Shown: positions 35,452 to 46,049 of the stretch, piece after piece | Position numbering within the stretch: the stretch's first letter is position 1 | How the letters are laid out: each line of letters starts with the position of its first letter | Assembly (NCBI RefSeq): GCF_932526225.1 | Contig: NC_064034.1 | Coordinates: forward strand, 7,364,001 to 7,428,000 | DNA length: 64,000 bases | DNA from: Nematostella vectensis | Taxonomy: Eukaryota > Cnidaria > Anthozoa > Actiniaria > Edwardsiidae | Reading direction: 5' to 3' | Program-made: the position numbers and the translations under genes | The notes under the pieces: model-generated | What the model saw: only the letters and a program-made list of their open reading frames with translations | Told to the model about the DNA's origin: nothing | Database searches by the model: none

Positions 35452-36420
35452 ATGGATTGGGAAGGCTGGCGGATGCTGAACGAGGAGGCGAAAGGGACGG
35501 AAGAGACGAAAAAGGCAAGAACTGCGACGGGAGCCTCTATAGCCGAACATATCAAACACGCTATAGCCGAACAAATCAAACACGCAAAACCCGGTTTCCC
35601 TAGATCTCTGACCCTCGGGCAAAAGCTGCTCTACGCAGTGCCCGCGACCCCCGTGGAGAGCACGGCCTCAGACATCACCCCACTACTCACGCAGCTAGAG
35701 ATACACGTGGCTGAGGACAAATCATTCACGACTAGGGTCCAGGACATATTCAAAGAGACGGTAGTCACGAACAAGTCCGCCAAGGAGTCTCGCTGGTGGC
35801 TATCGGAGCCTTCCTATGGGTACTGGCCACAGCAACTCAACTTTGTGGTCTGGTGCGCAACCGCTGGATGCGGGGTGTCCCTAACCGACCCCGCTTTCGC
35901 CACGCTCCCCTCTGTCATCAGGGGATTTCTAAGGTTTCACGTCTACTTTACCACGCGGAGGATACTCTACGAGCTCGGCGCCCCCCTGCCTGGCGACAGC
36001 CCGTTCACGCAAAAAGATAACCCCTACAAGAAAGCCGCTATCTAGCGTCTATGCATAAAGTTCGGTTTGCCGCGTAAGCCGGGCTTCCGATGGAAAGGCG
36101 GGCGGAACCACGGGCTAGGCGATGTGATTGTGTTCTACCCGGGGTAGCAACGTGCACGTGATCCGTGGCTACGACACGGCGGCGGACGAGTACCCGAGCC
36201 ACCTCAATCTGTTTAGCGACAAAGGTGGGACGTACAATAGTGGGAAGCAGGTGGGTTTCATACGCAACGACGACCACGGGGGCGTGAAATATAGCTGGTT
36301 TTCGCCTCCCAAAGGTGAGGGGTTGACAAAAGCAGGGCTAGGAAGACTCGATCGCTCGGTCGAGGCGTTCGTCTACACAGTGCTTGGAGCGCAGGTGAGC
36401 GTCCGTTCCTCTATCGCGGG
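35452..36420 (+). pseudogene. capsid-like protein of the element, broken and truncated
   Basis: The first frame runs 35452-36045 (197 codons) with an N-terminal AEHIKHAIAEQIKHAKPGF repeat and a conserved NFVVWCATAGCGVS .. RFHVYFTTRRILYELG block. Homologous sequence continues past the TAG at 36043-36045 in the same frame to about 36,146 (GFRWKGGRNHGLGD), then shifts to the frame 36,148-36,420 (FIRNDDHGGVKYSWF, AFVYTVLGAQVSVRSSI). There is thus one nonsense codon, one frameshift at about 36,146, and truncation where the opposing gene begins. I remember this as a common anthozoan repeat protein; the capsid-like label is inference from its neighbours. Confidence 0.6.
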
Positions 36421-36448
36421 GGTCGGCACTCGCGGTGACCGCGGCGTA

Positions 36449-36970
36449 TTACTTGTTCCGATAATTGCTTTGCTTTCGACGGACCAAGAATGCGGCTACG
36501 GCTAGAATGAGCAGCCACGCATTTTCGCCAAGGAATTTCACCGCTTCTCCAGCAGCCTTAAACACGAAGTTCGCGATGCCGCCTGCTAGCCCAGTGAGAT
36601 GCTCGCCTAGCTTTTTCCCGATAGCCTTAAGCCCGTTACCAACCCCTCTGGCCACGGAGGAGAGCGACTTGCCGAGCGACGTCACAATGGCCGCGATCGT
36701 CGTCGCTACGGCCAACCCGATAGCGGTGACGGTAAAGCCGTACTTTTTGAAAATGGCTTTGATGCGCTCTCTGAGCGGCTTTTGGTTCTCGAGCTCTCGG
36801 TTTTTGCGTTCTAGTTCGTCGATCTCGGATAGCCTTTCCTCGTTGCGCTCACGGGCCTCTTGGCGGCGACTCTCTGACGTGTTAGGGTCGTCGATGGTCT
36901 GCCTGTCTGTGGTTACCACCCCTTGCAGCTCTTGGACTCGTTCTGTGTTCCCCTGACCACATCGCCAGCT
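36449..36970 (-). pseudogene. coiled-coil / amphipathic membrane protein of the element
   Basis: The main frame ends at 36449 and runs back to about 36,945. It has an acidic-basic coiled coil (RERNEERLSEIDELERKNRE), then FKKYGFTVTAIGLAVATTIA, a long Gly/Ala/Leu amphipathic part and a C-terminal hydrophobic segment (WLLILAVAAFLV) before RRK. Upstream coding sequence (ETEAERLQAGDVV) is in another frame, so a frameshift lies near 36,948 in a G run. The shape suits a membrane-active or virion-associated protein, but the function is unknown. Confidence 0.55.
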
Positions 36971-37069
36971 TGAAGCCTTTCAGCTTCAGTCTCGTACCCA
37001 GACGCCGCGCGATGCATGACGGTCAGGATGCGGTTTTGGGGTAGGAATTCGCTTGACGTCTGGCAGAAC

Positions 37070-38760
37070 TCAGGAAATATCTTGCAGCAGCGTTTTTATG
37101 ACCGTTTTTCTACTTTTTTGCGCATAAGTCCAAGTGCCTACACATGCTCTTTGGCCAAGCTCACCGACTTCTTCGGATCCCAAGCCGCCTCGTACCCAGG
37201 CTTCTTGTGGCGCCACTCTCCATACCTCGGATTTCGCTCCACGAGCTTTACACCACTGGGCACCGCCTTTGCGTATATGGCATCTGTGCACACCCGGAGG
37301 ACGTCTTCGCGAGGAATCCGCCTCAACATGCGTCGCAACGCTATGTTTGTGTACGCCAAGACGAAGGCCCTGATATGGTACCTTGTGAGCGTCGGACAAC
37401 GTCTTTGTATTGGATCAGATGGGCCCCGTCGGCATGCTCGAAGTTAAGTAAGTGGTCGGTGCCCGCAAGGAGGTTTGTCAGATACGCTGCTTCTTCACGG
37501 TCGCGAACTACGATCGAGGACTCGTCGCCATGGCGAGCGCACTTGCCTACGAAACGGACAGCGAGATCTCGACCTCAGGATACTGCGAGTCTTCGCTACT
37601 CGCGCTAGAGTGGGGGAACCTGATGGAGTCCTTTTTTCCGACGCTATCCAATACCTCCCTTGCCGTGGCCATGACGAGGTCACCCGAGTCTAACAGGTCC
37701 TTGAGCTCTGGCTTGGTGATCCAGCCCTCGTTTTGTTCCAAGTGCTGCCCTACCCTCCCGGAAGTGTAGGGGTGGCAGGCCTCAGAGAACTCAGAGAACT
37801 CCCACTCGGTCAGCTGAATGACCCCGGTTAGTTGAAGAACCTCGCTCGCTCAATGGCCGTCCCACAACATCCGCGATACGATACACGTTCGTAGGGAAGC
37901 CGTATTTCCGTACCAGGTCAACGGCGTCCGAGGCGCCGCCGAAGACACTGTCCTCGCATCCTAGGTACGCCGCACGCATTTCGATGTGCGCATGAGTCTG
38001 CGCCCCTAAGTTTTCCTTGCTATTCCACACTTTGGACTCAACCTGCGCCGCTTGTGTTTAAGAGGCGTTGGCCTGATGTTCTCTCTTTGGATCCACTTCT
38101 TGAAACGATACCCTATTGCGCCACCCATCGAGTGCGTAGCTTCGATGTACTCTTGGTAGGCTGGGTGATCATCTGGGAGCCATTGAGGATCATGTCCCGT
38201 CTCGTCTGTAAACGCCCTGTCGATAGCCACGCTGTCCCGTTCCGATCGGTACAGTTTGCCTTCGTGCGTGACTATAACGCGCCCGCATATCCAGATCCTC
38301 GTGCTTCTGGGGATCGCCCTGTTTATAAAGCGAATGAGCGCCTCTCGCACTTTTGCCTCGCGCGTTTTCGTGGCGGCACTGGTTTAAGCCTTCTCCTGAC
38401 GTAGCGAACGAAGCTCATCCTCAGCCTCGAAGTCTAGGCCGTGGACGCTCGTGATCGCAGGTGGTTCAGTCGAAAGCTCCGCCCAGGCGTGGTTATTGTG
38501 GCAAGGGACAGTGAACCTCGCATTAGTCTTGTACTTCCCCGAGTCCCACATAACGTTGCCCAGGGCGTCCACGGCTACTAGCTTTATCTCGAGCTTCTTT
38601 TCCATCTCAAAGAGGTCTTCTTTGGTGCATACCGTAGTAGCCAGCTTCTTGTCCAATCGCTCGGGGATCGGGGATCTTGCCTCGTGTCTTGGTTAGACCA
38701 AGGGAGCGTGAGGTACTGCGATTCCTCAAAAAGCCGGCAACATAACTCACAACACAGTTA
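37070..38760 (-). pseudogene. long multiply broken gene, possible family-B polymerase motif
   Basis: Fragments in changing frames appear to belong to one gene: 38656-38384 (DKKLATTVCTKEDLFEMEKK), 38350-38006 (ALIRFINRAIPRSTRIWICG), 38030-37791 (HIEMRAAYLGCEDSVFGG), 37741-37495 and 37359-37138 (RRIPREDVLRVCTDAIYAK). The last fragment resembles the T-D-x-I-Y motif C of protein-primed DNA polymerases, which would fit a Polinton-like element, but the rest gives me no family. At least four frame changes show it is dead. Confidence 0.4.
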
Positions 38761-38818
38761 GCGAAGGCGTCACTCCCTCTCGCTCAAACATTGGCCCAGG
38801 CTCCCCATTTTGCTCAGG

Positions 38819-39539
38819 TTAAGGGCTAAGCTCGTATCTCACGTAAACGAGGTACTCTCGTCCTTTCTCCCAAATACCCGCATCGATACCTTCCAGGGCG
38901 CCGACTGCGATTTGGTCTCCTCTTTTGACTAATGACCCACCAATCTTGTGTTCCGAGCGCCCTTCCTCCTCTGTGATTGGCGCCAATGGCTCTGCGGGGG
39001 CCTTAACAACGTCCGTAAAGAGTCTGTAACGCCGGTCAGGGTCTACCATCTCAAGCACCGGTGGCAACACTGCGTTTGCCCGCAGAGACTCGCTCGTGCG
39101 AGACCCACCACACCGAGCCATCGTCATCGATATCAGTCCCCCGCATAACCGGCTTTGGAGCAATGACTCCTGCTCCACCAAGATCTCGTATCTCCTGGTA
39201 AACACCGTCGCTTATGTCTAGGCCCCGAAGAGTGGCATCCACGCTTGGGAACCGAAGGTGGGCGCCGCCGACGAAGAGAGAATAGTACTCCTCGGGATCT
39301 AAACCCTCTGGGCCCTTTTGCTTTAGAAGCGGGTCGAACTCGCGCCACGGCTCCTGCTTCGCGGCCTCTTCGTCAGCTTCTCGCCGACGCGCTTCTGCCG
39401 GAACGAGCGGCTTAAGCAGCTTGTGCCTGAAATTCTCGGGGATGTCCTCGTCCAGGATGTTCTGGACCAACCCTGCTAGTGCGGCAGGCGCCTCTTTGTC
39501 AGGCATGCTATTGAGAATCTCCTCTATGTAAGCGTCCAT
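38819..39539 (-). pseudogene. unknown gene of the element, one frameshift
   Basis: It begins at ATG 39539 (MDAYIEEILNSMPDKEAPAA), continues to about 39,100 in one frame (EEYYSLFVGGAHLRFPSVDA), then shifts to a frame ending at 38819 (PDRRYRLFTDVVKAP ... YLVYVRYELSP). I recognise no domain. Its 5' end is part of a 72-bp tandem duplication. Confidence 0.5.
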
Positions 39540-39682
39540 GTTTGGGTATGCCTTGTGCCACCCAGTCTCGAATTGCCCGTACCGCGGGCTACGATGTCAG
39601 ACAGGACGAGTGTTTGGGTATGCCTTTTGCCACCCAGTCTCTAATTGCCCGTATCGCGGGCTACGATATCAGACAGGACGAG
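39539..39682. repeat. 72-bp tandem duplication at a gene start
   Basis: TGTTTGGGTATGCC(T/TT).. through CAGACAGGACGAG occurs twice in a row with four or five differences. It begins at the start codon of the 39539 gene and lies between it and the Cys-rich gene. Confidence 0.85.
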
Positions 39683-39931
39683 TGCGAACTGTTCCCGAGC
39701 GCGCCTCTCGGTGCCGCGCATCCTCTGCCCTACACGATTCGCTCCGCAGGGGCGGCACAACCGCGTCTCCGACTGCGTCCCTATGCCGCAGATCCTGCAC
39801 GGCATGGGGAGGGGGCTGCCCTTACGGAGCCTTTGGAGGTGCACCTTGCAGTAGGTGTCCATGCACCTCTGGCCACACGTGTTTGCATGGCCGACCTTTA
39901 GCCACCCGCAGTAATCTTTTCCGCGCTTCAT
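39641..39931 (-). CDS. small Cys-rich (zinc-binding-like) protein, 96 aa
   Basis: It starts at ATG 39931 (MKRGKDYCGW). Cys/His pattern: C-x9-H-x3-C-x3-C-x4-C-x2-H, then CRICGIGTQSETRLCRPCG, a C-x2-C...C-x2-C zinc-ribbon-like array. It is the first gene of the minus-strand series inside the 6.6-kb element. The frame is intact. Function unknown; nucleic-acid binding is a guess. Confidence 0.5.
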   Translation of the reverse strand: MKRGKDYCGWLKVGHANTCGQRCMDTYCKVHLQRLRKGSPLPMPCRICGIGTQSETRLCRPCGANRVGQRMRGTERRAREQFALVLSDIVARDTGN

Positions 39932-40009
39932 CCTTTGGATGCTCGGTATACTATAGGACAGACGAGGGTCTAATTGCAAGGTTCCCACATGTTACCACAC
40001 AAGGGGGCC

Positions 40010-40110
40010 AGCCGGGGGTGGGGGGCTCGGCGGGGCGTGGCGCGCCTCCCAGCCTTGAAACGGGGGTGGGGGGCTCGGCGGGGCGTGGCGCACCTCCCAG
40101 CCCGTTCTAT
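40010..40110. repeat. GC-rich duplication, about 50 bp x 2
   Basis: GGGGGTGGGGGGCTCGGCGG followed by GGCGTGGCGC(G/A)CCTCCCAGCC occurs twice. It lies near the right end of the 6.6-kb element. Confidence 0.8.
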
Positions 40111-40701
40111 GAAATGACCCAGTCCCCCCCTAGTGCATCTACTTTTTTTTTCCTTGCACAGCTGTTATGGCGAAAACTAGGTGTCGAACTCCACGCTTCG
40201 TTCACACTGTGCCGAGCATTTGCGGGTCACTCAATGCACAGCTTTTCAAGCTAAAAAACATCTCTTGACTGTTCTTAATAATCGTGGAAGTGTTTCAAAG
40301 CCAAAAATTTGTTATTTAGGCTAAAAATCGAGAAAATGGGAGACAGCCGTGCAGCTAGTTTTTTTTTTCGTCCTTTACCGGAAGCCGTGCAAGTAGACAC
40401 AGCGTAAAATTATTCATATATAAGTCATGGAAGATATTACACAAATCATCAATAGCAATAATATCTTAAATATTATTGAATGCATTAGACTAATAAACAT
40501 TTGTTGAAATCTCTGGCTGGAAGTTCTTATATACAGGGCTGACAGGGGGATCTGAGAGCGTGTTTCCGAATCGCTCCATGCTTTCGCAACCACGGCCCGA
40601 ATCAACCTGCAAATCCACAAATCACAGCTACTTTTTCCTGGATTTTTGTACGGTGAAGGTCACGCTACCCTCCTGCGCAGAGCTTTCTGTGTCGCTTGTT
40701 T

Positions 40702-40906
40702 AAGGCCCTGTCACACGTACGTTTTTTCTCTTGCCACCTGTCTCGCAAAAAAAAAACTGTTGCAGGTTGCACGCGCATTTTGCAACTTGATTTGCATTTC
40801 TCACTTCATTTCACACTTCACGTGCGACAGCGCGCGCGTGAGACCTGCAACATTTTTTTTGCGAGACAAGTTGCAGCCGAAAAGTCTACGTGTGACAGGG
40901 CCTTTA
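40702..40906. mobile_element. small inverted-end element, AAGGCCCTGTCACACGTA family
   Basis: The ends TTAAGGCCCTGTCACACGTA and TACGTGTGACAGGGCCTTTA are inverted, with further pairing inside (CTCGCAAAAAAAA / TTTTTTTTGCGAG and TGCAGGT / ACCTGCA). A hairpin-like MITE of about 205 bp. Confidence 0.85.
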
Positions 40907-41086
40907 CGAGCAAAGTAAACGAGCGACACAGTCTTGCGCCGGAGGGTAAGCTCACGCAACCGGTCTGTCAGGCATCCGGTGGATTACTATAGTTCTTGTC
41001 AAATTATCGCCTAAAATGAAGCATTTATTTATAAATGTCTTTAAGAGGCAGCCGAATTTTCGGATGGAGAAGTTGGAAGAGGATTA

Positions 41087-41779
41087 GGGACTGTGCAATA
41101 ATTATTAAGGGGGAGGGGGGGGGTAAGGGCTTACTTAAATTGACATCAAAATGTTTGTTTTGTATCTATCAAATGACTAAAAATGTCACCTATCCCTTTA
41201 AGCACAGAATCGACGTAAATTTTTCAGTCTCAGTAAGGACCACCCTGTTCTATTAATCACTACATATCTCTCATCCCATCCCAAGACGACAAATGGATAA
41301 GATTCATCACTCTTGAAGTGGAGGTATCTTTTAGATAAAACAAAACGAACCGCCGCGTAATAACAATCGCAGGTCTATGGGCCTGTGTTAAACTATTTTT
41401 AGGTAAATATTACTCGATCCATTTTAATTATTAGACAAAAAAAAAGAAAATTCCAACTCTGGACCATTTCCAGAAAAAGAAAATTCTCAGATTCTCCAAT
41501 AAAACGCTTTGCGCTTGTAGGTACTTAACTGTATATAGACAGGAAATTATTATTCAGCAACTTTCCCTATGCGGTGCTGATGTTTATCCTTATGCATTAG
41601 GAAGCAAGTGGATACAGGTAGAATGTAGGAGGGGAGAGGTAATTTTTTAAGAACATGAGGGGTGTCAAAGCTAAACTCATAAACTTGACGCTGTTGGAGG
41701 GGGTTCCTACGTAATGTTTCATTATTCAAAGTTCTCTTATGCCCCCCTCCCCCCCTCCTGATAATTATTGCACAGTCCC
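41087..41779. mobile_element. Harbinger-type non-autonomous element, 693 bp
   Basis: The ends GGGACTGTGCAATAATTATT and GATAATTATTGCACAGTCCC are inverted and flanked by TTA (41084-41086, 41780-41782). A 3-bp TTA duplication and a GGG-starting end are typical of PIF/Harbinger. No gene inside. Confidence 0.8.
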
Positions 41780-42418
41780 TTAGACAGCATGCTTACAGCA
41801 ACCAAGCCAATGTTACCAGGTGGGTGCCCCTTATGGAAGTTTCCGTTTGATCTGAGTGTCCTTTCATATTCATAGGTACCCACAAAGGAAACGCGCTACA
41901 TAGCAAGAATACCGTCTTTCCTCTGTGGAGTTCTACAGGTAATGCCCAGTCTAGCGATAGGGTGCTGAGTATTACCACTCACTTGGCAGTTGAACTCCAG
42001 TCGCACATGGATGTTCATATGTTCAGCAAATCAAATTTCACTGTATTTCACTCGAAACATTTGTCAGAATGAAAGAGAACAATAGGATAGTTATGTGTTT
42101 TTATTTATGTTATAATAATTTTATATGAGCGGCTAGCATTCTGGGTAGTGCAAAGGCTTGTTTACAATCACCGATTTGTCAGGCCGATTTTGTGTGTTTG
42201 TTTTCAGTGCCTTCTGAAATTATGGCGCGACTCAGGTCGTTGTCGGTCTTTCTTCTAGACCGCATCTTGGACACGAAAAGTCGCAGCTTGTAAATGCTCT
42301 GGCTAGACAAATCGGTGCGTGGAAATACGCCAATCGCTTTCACTTTCCACTAATTTTAAAGTGACATTTTTTTAGTATAATTGCATTGCAAAGCGTTAAC
42401 TATGAGTTCCAGTTAAAT

Positions 42419-43758
42419 CTAAGACTTCCGCACACATTCACAGCAAGTCTTGATCTTCTGCGTTTTCTTTACCCACTCTTCCTGGTACTTATTGTCTCCC
42501 AGGGGGATGAAGTTGCCAGTGCGTGTAAGAAGGTCGACGCTCATTGATTCCTGGTAGCATTTGCCCATGTTATAGAAGCATCGGATGCTGTCCGCGTATG
42601 CGGCAGGATTGCTTTTAGCACAGCTCAGCTCATTGATGTATTTTGGAAACATGCTTTCATCAAGCCTGGTGACATGTTGGCAGGCGGGGCAGAGGTGTGT
42701 ACCTTTAGCTGTGGTCATCATACGGCAGTTGACTGAAACTTGCCGCTTGCCTCTCAGCACGGAGCTGACTTTTTTTTTCACGGAGAGCAATTCTCGGACC
42801 ATCACGCTCCAGAAATTTTTGCTGATTTTCTTTGTTTTTTTGTGTTCAGTACTCTAAAAAGGTAAGGATGTATTTAAAAAAGTATACTATTAAAAATTGC
42901 TTTGTGTCTGACGTTGGGAAATAGACCAGAGGGTCGCTCAAAAGAACCAAAGTTTTTCATACCGACCCTCTATCCCTAGTTTTAAGAAACAATTTCACCC
43001 CAAGAGTGGCAATGAAACTATAACAAAGAACTTCTTGTCTCTCTATCCCTACCCTCCCTAATAGAGGGTCGTTCAAAAGAACCAAAGTTTTTCACATATC
43101 CTACCCATAATTCCACCATCACAAGTTTAATTGGGGAAAAGTGGCAATGAAATTATAACAAAGAACTTTGTCTGTGTTCCTACCCCACTTTTTTTAAATC
43201 AGTCGCGTGGGGCGCATAGGCTACCCCCCTCGACCGTCAGAAGGCTATTTTTCTTTATTTTGCCCGATTATTTACTAACTTCATTAAAGGTAACGACCCC
43301 AAACCGCATCACGTTGTTTTCTATAAGGCAAATAGAGTTATACTTACCTCGCTTTCGAGCAGGTCATCAAAGTTTTCCTCTGCTTCTTCCAGTGTGACCG
43401 CCACATAATGCCGATTGTATCCACCTATTCCCTCCAACTTCTTGACGAGTTCCTTCTCATCAGGTACAATGCACTGGATTTTCTTCCCGTCTGGTGTGAC
43501 CACCGTGTGGGTCTTGTTGCTGTTGGCGCATGGGTGTTTCGGTGCTGGCTGCGGGGGCGAGGGCTTAGGCAGGGCGCATTCTCGAGCAAACTCCTTTGTT
43601 CCCTCTCGGTCTTCTTCCTCACCGTCGTCTTGAATGATCGACGAGCGAAGAAATTGCTTGCCTAACTTTCCGTGCAGTATATCGTTGACGACTTTGCTTG
43701 AGGCAACGTTGATTAACGTTACAATCGCCATGCAGGAAAATATGAAAGTGAGATGCAT
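42419..43758 (-). CDS. secreted cystine-rich prohormone-like protein
   Basis: Two coding exons join in phase 0: 43758-43348 and 42853-42419 (281 residues). MHLTFIFSCMAIVTLINVAS is a signal peptide. A Pro-rich, acidic pro-region follows, then the dibasic site LRGKRQ, after which the presumed mature chain starts (VSVNC). It holds nine Cys: VNC, HLC, PAC, ELSC, IRC, GKC, TCC, EC. The blocks CPACQHVTRLDESMFPKYIN and VDLLTRTGNFIP .. IKTCCEC resemble cystine-knot cytokines such as IL-17 or trunk-like factors, but I cannot choose between them. Secretion and cleavage are well supported; receptor and pathway are unknown. The start region is duplicated upstream (43,779-43,834). Confidence 0.75.
42930..43200. 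repeat. tandem duplication in the intron of the cystine-rich gene
   Basis: AGAGGGTCG(C/T)TCAAAAGAAC with CAAAGTTTTTCA, then GTGGCAATGAAA(C/T)TATAAC with AAAGAACTT, appear twice about 135 bp apart, each followed by a pyrimidine-rich TCTCT/CCCTACC stretch. Confidence 0.75.
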
Positions 43759-43834
43759 CTAAATAGATAAAAATTGTTACCATCGCCATGCAGGAAAGAT
43801 GAAAGTGAGATGCATCTGAATAGATAAAAATTGA
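43721..43834 (-). repeat. duplication of the start exon with its splice acceptor
   Basis: Two adjacent copies (about 58 and 55 bp) contain, on the minus strand, TTTTTATCTATT(T/C)AG directly followed by ATGCATCTCACTTTC. The downstream copy is the real start. The upstream copy has lost bases and reads into a stop after about 12 codons (MHLTFIFPAWRW). The AG immediately before each ATG suggests that a 5' UTR intron ends exactly at the start codon. Confidence 0.75.
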
Positions 43835-44291
43835 TAAATATTGGCCTCAATTTACCACGGCAGCGGCGTGGATACCTAAAATCAAATAAATGTTCTGGAA
43901 CATATATATATAATTTTTTTTTTGGGGGGGGGGGGGGGTGACCACTGAGCGTTATTGAAGAAAAGCCTAAGCTACGGCTCTGCACGGCAAGCATCCTTTC
44001 TATCCGTATCGTATTTTCCCCTAGCTGTTAGCAGGGGGTGACGATATAGGAGTGGGCGCATAGAGGTGTGCACATCCCCAACTCGACCCCCCAAAACAGT
44101 CTTCTTAAATAATCTTTAACTTTTACAATACGCCCCTCGTAACAAATTATGCAGTTCGCATAGTTTAAATTAAGAGTCTTCCTTTGCGTAGATCTTTTGA
44201 AGATTTTATAAATGAAAGCAGTAACAGTTGCATTTTGTGTGATGCAAGCAACTAAGAGTTCTAGACAATTCCTCATTTGGGAACTTGATAC

Positions 44292-44482
44292 GGGTGGTAA
44301 AGGGTAGGGTATGGATCACGTTTCACGGACCGGGCAAAATGTCTTTTTCACGTTTCACGGAACGAAAAATGGCCTTTTAAATAGTGAAATCACACTTCAC
44401 GGACGTCGGAATGGACGTTTTCACATTTCTCGTAGGGTGAAAAAAGCCAAATCTCGTTTCACGAAAATACCCTTTACCACCC
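44292..44482. mobile_element. small inverted-end element, GGGTGGTAAAGGGTA family
   Basis: Perfect 15-bp inverted ends (GGGTGGTAAAGGGTA / TACCCTTTACCACCC), 191 bp apart. The interior repeats TTTCACGGAC-like motifs four or five times. No gene. Confidence 0.8.
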
Positions 44483-46049
44483 TGTTAATATGTAGGTGAA
44501 AGAGAATTGTCTGTTGCAAGATACAGGCAACTTAAATGTAGGTCAATAAATTTATGGTGAGAAAGAAGAATAAAGGTCTCAAAATTTTTCAAACAAAGAC
44601 TATTGCAAATAATTGGTTGCCATAAAAGTTGCCTAGAGACGAGAAATGAATCCTCCTTACGGTAAAGTGAAAAAAGTAACCCTTAAAAAGGTTTTGAATA
44701 TTCTTTTGCCAAAAAACTTCAAATCTATTTTTTTTTATTAACACTTTTAAAAGAGGATAAGAGAGCGTTCGTTTAAGGAGACTTCGTGAATCACAAGGCT
44801 CAAGTGTAATGATACTCTTTCATAACCGTTACCATGATATTAATTACAACTAAGGGTGCTTGTTTAACGGAGATAAAAAGGTTATAGAAACTTTGTATGT
44901 GTTATTTGTCAGGCAGCAATTAAGGTTGTTAATAAAATGGGTAAAAAACATAAGATAAACGCTCAGTGGCGAGGGGCGGACGCATACTTCCAAAACTTCT
45001 TGTGATTTAAATTGTCTCGTTTTCAATTATAGCGTGCACTAGATAGAAAATATCATAACAACACTTACAATTGGATGTATATCCAAATTTCTCTTACCGT
45101 CTTATTCAACAGCTTCTCTTCTTTTTCCGTGGCCTGTTTCCTGCCTTGTCGCGAGAACCTTTGTCCAATCAACCGGGACAACAGGGTCCTTAAATAATCA
45201 GTAAGGGCTAACCGGGACAATGCTATCACATGTATAATCAATTGGCACCAAGAGAGTAAGCAATTAACGATTATTGCCCCTTCGAGTGCTTTTGAGAAAA
45301 TATAATATGACAATAAATAACACCGCAAAGTGCCTTTTGACATGTCAACAGAGAGGGGTACTAAAAACTATGCGTATTTATGGCTGAATATGATCAGTAT
45401 AGAAATGGAAGATGGGCTAGCTTTTGACCTTGAGCTGAAATCGTTACCTTCGTGTTCGCAAATTGACAACTGTCATGTGTCACAAAACGCCCCCGACCCC
45501 CTCCCTCCCCGCTATAGAAATCAAATTTGAAAGGCACGCAATAAAGGGAAAGGTTCTGCACGCATGACTTAATGTATCATTTAGACTACCAAAGGATTTA
45601 TAATTGGTTCTCAATGACGTGTCGAGTTTCTAAATCAAATTTCAAGTCTAAGAAACGAACGGTTTTAATTACGCTATTTCTGGAGGCTACAAAATATAAT
45701 ACTAATCAATTAAAATATAATAAAATATATATAATAAGGCTACAAAATATAATACTAATCAATTAAAATATAATTCATCAAAATAATTTTTAATTTTGGG
45801 GGGCTCTAAACGTGGTGTCGTGTTCCTAAATAAACTGTAAAATCGATACAAAGTTCTACATCTACTTTCAGAATACCCTGCAAGCCGGCTCTTCTGTGTA
45901 TTTTCGTTGTTCAGGATCCCCGAGTCGCAAAAAATCCGCTACCCCAAAACAGGAATTTCCGAATTAACCCACTGGGGGGGGGGGGGGGGGGGTAACGACG
46001 TCCAGCAAAGGCCTGGATAACACGATTGTCTAATGCTAAGGAAAAAAAT
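44483..46049. other. intergenic, no gene supported
   Basis: AT-rich sequence. It includes a local repeat of AAAATATAATACTAATCAAT at 45,690-45,770 and a long G run at 45,975. Short frames here show no recognisable protein. Confidence 0.4.

Larger units (their letters stand above)
33812..40404. mobile_element. 6.6-kb GC-rich inverted-end element carrying virus-like genes
   Basis: The ends CGCTGTATCTACTTGCACGG and CCGTGCAAGTAGACACAGCG are inverted and remain related for about 230 bp (to about 34,045 and from about 40,165). A perfect 9-bp direct repeat TAAAATTAT flanks it (33803-33811, 40405-40413). The interior is visibly GC-richer than the flanks and has almost no introns. Genes, left to right: helical protein (minus), jelly-roll-like protein (minus), capsid-like protein (plus), coiled-coil/membrane protein (minus), a long broken gene with a possible polymerase motif (minus), an unknown gene (minus) and a Cys-rich protein (minus). 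Most are frameshifted. The gene set suggests a Polinton- or virus-like element (inference). Confidence 0.75.

Noticed and set aside
36465..36956. 163-residue plus-strand frame opposite the coiled-coil gene
   Set aside because: The minus strand has a coherent coiled coil and membrane segment; the plus frame is its shadow.
33812..40404. Calling the element a standard Polinton/Maverick
   Set aside because: No integrase or protease is seen and the duplication is 9 bp rather than 6 bp, so only a virus-like label is justified.
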